Positions 6,165 through 11,653 of a stretch of 11,653 nt of DNA are shown here, piece after piece (position 1 is the first letter of the stretch; every line of letters starts with the position of its first letter). The position numbers and the translations under genes were made by a program. The DNA is taken from contig DHVH01000330.1 of NCBI GenBank assembly GCA_002412555.1, positions 1 to 11,653 of the forward strand. Reading direction: 5' to 3'. The notes beneath the pieces are model-generated. The model was not told the DNA's origin. It was given only the letters and a program-made list of their open reading frames with translations, and made no database searches. The DNA comes from Marinilabiliaceae bacterium UBA5213. GTDB lineage: Bacteria > Bacteroidota > Bacteroidia > Bacteroidales > Marinilabiliaceae.

Positions 6165-7712
6165 TTAATCCACTAAAAGGGTAATAGATCCAAGTGCTCG
6201 TCTTCTTCCATCAGGTCCCACAGCTTGAATATCCTGAATGAATACTCTTTGTCCCCGCACTGTCGCCCGCATTAAATCCTTTTGTTCGTCTGTAAATAAA
6301 TTACTGTTTGACACAGCATCCACTACATAACCATTGCGTATGGTTGAAACAGAAAACTGCGTCACCCTAAACCGTAGATCAAACTCAAAGTTTTCCATAT
6401 CGGCCACTACACCCAACTGAGCCATTAATAGAGCCTTTGGAATGGCGCCATCGCGCTGATCGTTGACTTTAGCAATAGGGTCAGGCACCCGCTTTATTCT
6501 AAATTCTTTACGCCCCAAATTCCTATCCGCATTATTGACCCTGGCAGCCACTGTAACCACAGCTTCGCGGCCAGCTGAGCCTGCGTTAGGCTGTACAACG
6601 TATCCGGTACCTCTCCGCGTTATCCGGGCATTGGAGATATTGACTCTCAAATTTTCACTCGGGATACCGGGCACTGAAATTTCTACCGGGTTTTCAACAC
6701 CTTCATAAAACACATTCATTTTTGTGGGCGAAATAACCACACTGGGTTGTGATACCAAATAGTTACCACTGACCGGATGTGTTCTGTAATTGCCATCGGG
6801 ACCCATTACTGAAATTTCGCCGGACCAGGTCTTCTCTCCGGTAGTGTTGGCAGGAATTCTTAAAATACCCCTTCCCTCACTGGTTCTAAGTGTGTTTCCA
6901 TTTACAGTAACAATAGGTGGTTGCGTGGTATCACGCGCCGCCATCATTATTTCAGCATAATATTCATCACCCTGAATAACATAATCGGATCGCTGCAAAA
7001 CCAAAGGTTCAATCGCATTGAATTTAAAAGATCCTTCATCAATGCTGGCGAGTAGGTAGCGCACTACATCCGATTCAACATTACGCACATCGGCTTGAAT
7101 TTGACTCAAGAGTGCCATAGAAGCTGCCAATGGTAAGTGTTCAAACTTTTCACTTTCCCATGTGACCTGAACGCCATCTTTCAATGGGGGATCCTGGGTA
7201 GACAAAACAGTCTCTAGCATCGATTTCAACGAGGAATCATTTTCAACATAACCAATTAACAATTCCTTGTAATCATTGATCATACCCTTCAATTCCTTAC
7301 TGCGCTCTGAGTTCTTATAGCTAATCATTACCTGAGGTGCCACAACCTTATTACTCAGCGATTTGTAATTCTCAGGATTATAATCCGCACCATCAGCAGT
7401 GGTTACAAACAATTGCCTGAGTTCGTGAATATGCGCGACCAATTTATCGGCCTCTTCCCGGATTACATTACTCTTGTCAAAGTTTTCTCTAACTTTGGCT
7501 TCGTTGGTTGCGAAAGCAGCTGCAAAATCGGAATAGAGAAACTCATTTTTTGCTTCAACAGACTCCTTGGCCTGTACAATACTTCTGTCAACCAGAATGA
7601 AAGCATTTAGTAATTCACCTGATACATTTAAAGCAAGCATAGCGGTCAGGAAGAGATACATCATCCCAATCATTCTTTGCCGCGGCGTTTCAGGACAGTT
7701 TCCACCAGACAT
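6165..7712 (-). CDS. gldM: T9SS / gliding motor protein GldM (PorM)
   Basis: This is the inner-membrane motor subunit that crosses the periplasm and passes proton-driven rotation from GldL to the GldKN ring. It has 515 residues, the usual length. A short cytoplasmic start contains TPRQ with Arg11, which aligns with the conserved Arg9 of Flavobacterium johnsoniae GldM. A single transmembrane helix follows (about 14-33, MIGMMYLFLTAMLALNVS). The rest is periplasmic: a helical domain to about 220 (with Lys/Glu-rich coiled stretches), then beta-rich domains around 225-315, 320-400 and 405-515, matching the four-domain architecture known for GldM/PorM. It lies 31 bp after gldL and 48 bp before gldN. 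No break or frameshift is seen. Confidence 0.94.
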   Translation of the reverse strand: MSGGNCPETPRQRMIGMMYLFLTAMLALNVSGELLNAFILVDRSIVQAKESVEAKNEFLYSDFAAAFATNEAKVRENFDKSNVIREEADKLVAHIHELRQLFVTTADGADYNPENYKSLSNKVVAPQVMISYKNSERSKELKGMINDYKELLIGYVENDSSLKSMLETVLSTQDPPLKDGVQVTWESEKFEHLPLAASMALLSQIQADVRNVESDVVRYLLASIDEGSFKFNAIEPLVLQRSDYVIQGDEYYAEIMMAARDTTQPPIVTVNGNTLRTSEGRGILRIPANTTGEKTWSGEISVMGPDGNYRTHPVSGNYLVSQPSVVISPTKMNVFYEGVENPVEISVPGIPSENLRVNISNARITRRGTGYVVQPNAGSAGREAVVTVAARVNNADRNLGRKEFRIKRVPDPIAKVNDQRDGAIPKALLMAQLGVVADMENFEFDLRFRVTQFSVSTIRNGYVVDAVSNSNLFTDEQKDLMRATVRGQRVFIQDIQAVGPDGRRRALGSITLLVD

Positions 7713-7743
7713 AATCTATATTCTTTAGTTTCTGATTGATTGA

Positions 7744-8709
7744 TTATTTTCCTCCGCCAACGCTCATTGCACTGAGCATATTACCATAAATAGTATTCAG
7801 CTCTCCAAGCGTCTTAGACAGATTCGCAACTTCTTCTTTATAGGTAACAGTATCAGAAACGGATTGGTTAAGGTGTTGGCTTATGGCGCCCAGACTTTTC
7901 GATAGCGACTGAGACGATTCAACCTGAGCATTAATACTTGATAATTGAAGCTCATAAGCCGAATTGATAGAGGATAACTTTTGATTGGCTACGGCTAATC
8001 CTTCGGTATATTTTTGTCCGTCAGCGGTAATCCGGTCAACCTGTTGGGACATAGATCCACCCAAGGACTGATATGATTGCACCAACTGATCTCCGGAAGC
8101 TTTAAGCGTATCGATAAACCCTGAACCGGTTTTGGACAGCTCGTCAGAAAATTTCATACCACTATCGGCCACTACTTTTGCAGTACTTACATAACTGCTG
8201 GCCAATGCTTCGGCAGATTGACCGAGTTGCGACTGGGTAGTTGAAAGACTTCCAACACTGGCTGTAGCTGATTTCATGGTTTGCAAATAAGCTTCAGTAG
8301 CCATATTGGCCTCGCTCAAATGGGACAAACTATTCGCTGTTAATGATAGTTTCTTAATGCCTTCTCCCAATTTTTCAACGGTTGAGACATCCAGATGCCC
8401 GCTTTGAATAAGCGCAGCCAGTTCACTGCCACCGCCGCCACCACCGCCGTGACCCCCGCCACGTGGCTCCAGGCCAACCAGTTCGGGATACACGAGACTC
8501 CAATCAGGCATCTCATGTGGTGGTTCAAAAGCAGATAAAAAGAATATAATCGCTTCTGTACCTAAACCTGCCATTAACATCATGTTGGCACCGGGAAGAT
8601 AAAGAATCTTCCATAAAGCTCCAAGTATAACAACTGAGGCTCCGATACCATATACTTTTGCCATTACTTTTTTGTAGGCAGGACTTGCGAAAAAACCACT
8701 TCCACTCAT
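7744..8709 (-). CDS. gldL: T9SS / gliding motor protein GldL (PorL), long form
   Basis: This is the proton-channel subunit of the GldLM motor that energises type IX secretion and gliding. Two transmembrane helices are seen (about 19-38 and 43-61). They carry the polar membrane residues Lys34 (in ALWKILYLPG) and Glu52 (in GTEAIIFFLSAFEPP), which match the functional Lys27/Glu49 of F. johnsoniae GldL. The position corresponding to its His30 is Tyr37 here. After the second helix comes a Gly/His linker at 84-94 (GGGH then seven Gly) and a long Ser/Gln/Leu-rich helical cytoplasmic region to residue 321. That region looks like a coiled coil with few prolines. The total is much longer than the roughly 215-residue F. 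johnsoniae protein and close to PorL of Porphyromonas. Spacing to gldK is 34 bp. Confidence 0.94.
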   Translation of the reverse strand: MSGSGFFASPAYKKVMAKVYGIGASVVILGALWKILYLPGANMMLMAGLGTEAIIFFLSAFEPPHEMPDWSLVYPELVGLEPRGGGHGGGGGGGSELAALIQSGHLDVSTVEKLGEGIKKLSLTANSLSHLSEANMATEAYLQTMKSATASVGSLSTTQSQLGQSAEALASSYVSTAKVVADSGMKFSDELSKTGSGFIDTLKASGDQLVQSYQSLGGSMSQQVDRITADGQKYTEGLAVANQKLSSINSAYELQLSSINAQVESSQSLSKSLGAISQHLNQSVSDTVTYKEEVANLSKTLGELNTIYGNMLSAMSVGGGK

Positions 8710-8743
8710 TTCGATAATTTTTACGTGGGCTAATAGAGATTAA

Positions 8744-10072
8744 TTAATTTCCGATGTAATCACGGATACAACGGAATCCGATATAGGATTTTGAAGAATC
8801 CTGATATTCATAAGTACGGGTACTGTTCTGCAGGAAGAAAGCAATGTCCTTCCACGAACCTCCACGAATTACCTTACGTTTCATTACATGATGATCACCG
8901 GGCAAAGCATTGTATTTGTAGGTGGGACTCATGTCGTGCATAAAGGCATAAGCTGATTCGTCAAAGGCACTGGACGTCCACTCAGCTACATTACCGGCCA
9001 TATCATACAAACCAAAATCATTGGGTGAAAATGACGCCACTGTCATGGTGTACATACCTCCATCATCACCATAGCGACCTCTAAGCGGTTTAAAGTTGGC
9101 CAGGAAGCATCCCTTGTCATTACGAGTGTACAATCCTCCCCATGGATACAGGTTCTGGTTCAGACCTCCCCGGGCAGCATATTCCCACTCAGCTTCACTT
9201 GGCAAGCGGTATTGCATAACCTCTGGCTGTCCTTTTGAACGCAGGAAGTTATTCAAGAGCTGGGTACGCCAGATAGCAAAAGCAGTGGCCTGCTTCCAGG
9301 AAACACCAACTACGGGATATTCATCAAAGCCGGGGTGCCAGAAATACATCTCAGTCCATGGCTCATTGAATGAATAGGTGAAGTCAGAGATCCATGCCAG
9401 AGTGTCGGGATATACATTTACCTGATCTCTCATGATGAAAGCAGACCGGTCGGTAATAGCAACCCGTTCGCCAAACTGATTGAAGACTTCGCCTTCGTAG
9501 CTGTTGGTTTCAAAATTGTAACGATTGGTCTTTTTAGCCGCCTGATGCAGATCAACCCACTCATAGTCATAGTTCAACTTACGGGTGTCAATTTCCTTTC
9601 TGCGGAAAAATCGCTCATTCTCTGAAAGGAATAAGTCCTCCAAAATTTCAGCATATTCTTCATTGCTCCATTGCAGACGCGCGCTCCAATTCAAGTATGG
9701 CGGATCAATAATATTACCATAACGGTCCTCTGAAATCAGGAACTCTTCAAATTGATCACCAAGCATGCGACGGGCAATACTGTCGCGCACCCAATAAACA
9801 AACTGACGGTATTCACTATTGGTGATTTCCGTTTCATCCATCCAAAATGATGGAATAGAGATAGTTCGGGTTTGGGTTGTCATCGAGTTTGTAACGTCTT
9901 GATCATTCAAACCCATATTAAAACTACCCTGAGGAATAAACAGCATTCCAAAAGGATCAGGCTCATAGAACGAAGCACGACGTGCAACCCCAACGAGCTC
10001 ACCATTACCGGATTTTCCGCATCCGGATAAAATCGTGAGTAAAACGATACCTAGGGCAAGTACTTTCTTCAT
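8744..10072 (-). CDS. gldK: T9SS outer-membrane lipoprotein GldK (PorK)
   Basis: This lipoprotein forms the periplasmic ring on the inner face of the outer membrane with GldN. It has 442 residues. The lipoprotein signal ends LSGC with lipidated Cys18. The body is a formylglycine-generating-enzyme (sulfatase-modifying) fold, seen from FIPQGSFNMG (45-54), the MDETEIT motif (78-84), YPVVGVSW (252-259), RLPSEAEWEYAARGG (289-303), YPWGG (309-313), AGNVAEW (359-365) and RGGSWKD (403-409) to GFRC (432-435). A large insertion (about 95-230) separates the first two motifs. The cysteine pair that enzymes of this fold carry just after RGGS is absent (the segment reads WKDIAFFLQNSTRTY), so the role is structural. 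The gene follows porP by 43 bp and leads gldLMN. Confidence 0.94.
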   Translation of the reverse strand: MKKVLALGIVLLTILSGCGKSGNGELVGVARRASFYEPDPFGMLFIPQGSFNMGLNDQDVTNSMTTQTRTISIPSFWMDETEITNSEYRQFVYWVRDSIARRMLGDQFEEFLISEDRYGNIIDPPYLNWSARLQWSNEEYAEILEDLFLSENERFFRRKEIDTRKLNYDYEWVDLHQAAKKTNRYNFETNSYEGEVFNQFGERVAITDRSAFIMRDQVNVYPDTLAWISDFTYSFNEPWTEMYFWHPGFDEYPVVGVSWKQATAFAIWRTQLLNNFLRSKGQPEVMQYRLPSEAEWEYAARGGLNQNLYPWGGLYTRNDKGCFLANFKPLRGRYGDDGGMYTMTVASFSPNDFGLYDMAGNVAEWTSSAFDESAYAFMHDMSPTYKYNALPGDHHVMKRKVIRGGSWKDIAFFLQNSTRTYEYQDSSKSYIGFRCIRDYIGN

Positions 10073-10115
10073 AGTTTTCGGATATTCTTAAACTGTACTA
10101 ATAAATTCATTTTTC

Positions 10116-11090
10116 TTATAAAAAGCGAACACTTCTATATTGCTTATCTCTCTTTTCAAAGGAGAGGTCAAATGTGTAACCTACCATTATTTCATGACTC
10201 CCATTGCTTCCGGCCATACTTAACTTTGACGTGGTTATGTCATAGCTGTATCCAACCCTTATACCACTATTCAATTCCAACCCTGCCATCACCACCACCG
10301 CATCTTGCAACCTGTAACTCAATCCTCCCCAGTATTTCTCCATATAGTGCAGGTTGACATTCAAATCAAATTGCCATGCAGGGCCTGAATTTTTAACGAA
10401 CAGGGAGGGCCTAATCTCAATCGGACTTTCCAACAGGTGATGATTATACCCGGTCATGAAAAAAAAAGAACGTGGGATATATACGTCTAACTGTTCATTA
10501 AAGTTTGGTTTTGGTTCAAATAAATGTAAAACAGACAGACCAACATAAAAATCAGGATGGATGAAACTTACGCCAAACCCAGCATCCAAGGCTGTAGCAG
10601 ATTCTTTGATTTCTGAAATTAAAGCATCTGTTTTAACATGATAATCGCTTCTGGCAGGAAAATAAACCTTTGTGCCGTCAAACACCTGATTGATAAGGCC
10701 TACGTTCAAGCCTATCCCTAACTTCATATCATCCATGATGTATTGCCTCCCAATGACACCCTGAATGGTCAGATTACTAAAAAAGCCAATTTCATCATTC
10801 ATTATTACCAGACCCACTCCGCTTTGATTGCCAAATATGGTAGTGGCCATATCAGCTCCCACAACTGTTGTTCTGGGGGCTCCCTCTAATCCAACCCACT
10901 GATGTCGATCCATTGCCGCCAAATTAAAGCGGCCTGAACTCCCTGCAAACCCTGAGTTGACAATGAGCGGGTTAAACATGTATTGACTGAACTGCGGATC
11001 ATATTGGCCATAAGCCACAGAACTAGTGCAAAATAAAACAAAAAATATAAAAGTCCCAGAGCATATCCTTTTAAAAAGGGAAAAAAACAT
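10116..11090 (-). CDS. porP: PorP/SprF-family T9SS outer-membrane protein
   Basis: This outer-membrane barrel-like protein of the type IX system links the periplasmic ring or surface anchors to the membrane. Members of the family are needed for secretion or attachment of specific cargo. With the chosen ATG it has 324 residues. A signal peptide (hydrophobic core about 11-26) probably ends at AYG, and the mature start QYDPQFSQYMFNP (29-41) is the hallmark of the family. The rest alternates short beta strands with Gly/aromatic-rich turns. The frame stays open 33 codons further upstream, to an ATG at 11189, but that would bury the signal peptide behind a polar, Lys/Pro-rich stretch. It is the first gene of the unit porP-gldKLMN, the same order as in Porphyromonas. 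SprF is the alternative name in gliding bacteria; PorP is preferred because of the position. Confidence 0.9.
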   Translation of the reverse strand: MFFSLFKRICSGTFIFFVLFCTSSVAYGQYDPQFSQYMFNPLIVNSGFAGSSGRFNLAAMDRHQWVGLEGAPRTTVVGADMATTIFGNQSGVGLVIMNDEIGFFSNLTIQGVIGRQYIMDDMKLGIGLNVGLINQVFDGTKVYFPARSDYHVKTDALISEIKESATALDAGFGVSFIHPDFYVGLSVLHLFEPKPNFNEQLDVYIPRSFFFMTGYNHHLLESPIEIRPSLFVKNSGPAWQFDLNVNLHYMEKYWGGLSYRLQDAVVVMAGLELNSGIRVGYSYDITTSKLSMAGSNGSHEIMVGYTFDLSFEKRDKQYRSVRFL

Positions 11091-11229
11091 TTTACTGCTA
11101 TTCCCTAATGACTCATTATCAGCTTGTTTTGGAGGCTTCGGATGCACCTTTAAAGAGCATATATTTTCACCTTTAAAAACTAAGTCCATATACTAATATT
11201 CAACTTTAAAGGTTACAAAATTATCTTTA
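11091..11229 (-). other. Upstream region of the T9SS operon
   Basis: This stretch of 139 bp between the arginase-family gene and porP is AT-rich and probably untranslated. It holds the only candidate promoter seen for the secretion operon (11216-11223) and an 8-bp palindrome CTTTAAAG inside AACTTTAAAGGTT (11202-11214). If that promoter is used, the operon mRNA has a leader of about 120 bases. No terminator for the preceding gene is evident, so read-through into the operon is possible. Confidence 0.5.
11216..11223 (-). promoter_or_regulatory. Candidate -7 element for porP-gldKLMN
   Basis: The minus-strand reading TAATTTTG fits TAnnTTTG. It lies 126 bases before the chosen porP ATG and directly after the stop of the preceding gene. 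A -33 TTTG is not seen at the usual spacing, so the promoter would be weak or activator-dependent if real. Confidence 0.35.
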
Positions 11230-11653
11230 TCACTTGATTAATTTTTCTATACGCTCATCTCTACAAGTACTTCTCATAAACAACCGCCACCACTTTCCGG
11301 GCATCTCGTTGCGTAATGATCGCCGGTAATCTTCCCGACTGCAGGCCACCACCCCGTTAGACACTCCCAAAGGGGCTTTAAACCACCACCTTTCGTTTCC
11401 AGTATTCCTAAAAAAAAGGAGGGGCTCATCCATGCCCTCCACAGGTACTACGTATTTTTTGAACAATCCGGATGCTTCATCAGGACTATCATTGTATCGT
11501 CCATAAAAACCATCTACAAAATGCCAGGCCATTTCAGCAGCTAAAACATAATTCGCTTCAAGACCGTCTTCAACAGGCACCTCAAAAATTCCGGCTGCAG
11601 TAACCCGATCACTCATTCCGCTGTATCGCATTATGCGGCATGCATCATACGGT
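11230..11653 (-). CDS. Arginase/formimidoylglutamase-family protein, C-terminal part
   Basis: This is the 3' end of a gene running in from beyond the right edge. The frame is open without a stop to the last base, and the residues before the first ATG (PYDACRI) continue the family pattern, so that ATG is internal. The sequence DACRIMRYSGMSDRVTAAGI, then AAEMAWHFVDGFYGR and later RWWFKAPLG and DYRRSLRNEMPGKWWR, resembles the C-terminal third of the arginase-like ureohydrolases annotated as formimidoylglutamase in Bacteroidota. The metal-binding His/Asp motifs lie upstream and are not visible, so activity and substrate cannot be judged. It stops 140 bp before porP and has the same direction. As I recall, such a gene often neighbours gldK in this phylum, which would make it a conserved neighbour rather than a T9SS part. 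Confidence 0.72.
   Translation of the reverse strand, partial: PYDACRIMRYSGMSDRVTAAGIFEVPVEDGLEANYVLAAEMAWHFVDGFYGRYNDSPDEASGLFKKYVVPVEGMDEPLLFFRNTGNERWWFKAPLGVSNGVVACSREDYRRSLRNEMPGKWWRLFMRSTCRDERIEKLIK

Noticed and set aside
9096..10357. Plus-strand frames opposite gldK and porP
   Set aside because: They overlap confirmed genes and lack any family pattern or upstream signal.
11091..11189. ATG at 11189 as the start of porP
   Set aside because: It would place 33 polar residues before the signal peptide; ATG at 11090 gives a normal secreted protein.

Overview
The window is a piece of a Bacteroidota chromosome. The main evidence is a complete core type IX secretion (T9SS) / gliding gene set in the order porP-gldK-gldL-gldM-gldN. 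Supporting evidence is the phylum's own promoter architecture (TTTG, about 20 bp, TAnnTTTG), start codons without clear Shine-Dalgarno sites, and a Bacteroidota-type S41 lipoprotein protease. Gene order (PorP next to PorKLMN) and protein lengths suit a Bacteroidales/Marinilabiliales-like lineage, but genus cannot be read from the sequence. No phage, transposase or CRISPR signal is visible. The window looks like stable chromosomal backbone.

Left end (1-571): no protein gene. On the minus strand there are two tandem, related, rRNA-type promoters, followed by a long leader that ends at the window edge in a hairpin and a boxA-like motif (AAGTTCTTTG). I infer that a 16S rRNA gene, and so an rrn operon, starts just outside the left edge and runs leftward. 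A divergent plus-strand gene follows: an S41 protease lipoprotein (572-1975) closed by a good intrinsic terminator.

Middle (1976-5235): an intergenic stretch rich in short repeats phased at about 10 bp (2041-2280) lies downstream of the minus-strand pair mlaE-mlaF (3770 to 2281, start and stop overlapping by 4 bp). This pair is the permease and ATPase of an MCE-type lipid transporter; no MCE substrate-binding gene is next to them. A divergent spacer of 301 bp leads to a plus-strand mannose-1-phosphate guanylyltransferase (4072-5160), which makes GDP-mannose. It converges on gldN, and the two are separated by a perfect 23-bp inverted repeat with a 2-nt spacer that can terminate transcription from both sides.

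Right half (5262-11090, minus strand): porP, gldK, gldL, gldM and gldN, read right to left with gaps of 31-48 bp and no obvious internal promoter or terminator, so probably one operon. GldL and GldM form the proton-driven inner-membrane motor. GldM spans the periplasm to the GldK/GldN ring at the outer membrane. PorP is the outer-membrane barrel-like partner that links the machine to surface components. Upstream of porP, and cut by the right edge, is the C-terminal part of an arginase/formimidoylglutamase-family protein.

Nothing here is a clearly new system. The points most worth a second look are the duplicated rRNA promoter/leader, the phased-repeat intergenic region, the extended GldL with a Gly/His linker and a changed intramembrane residue, and the long symmetric terminator.
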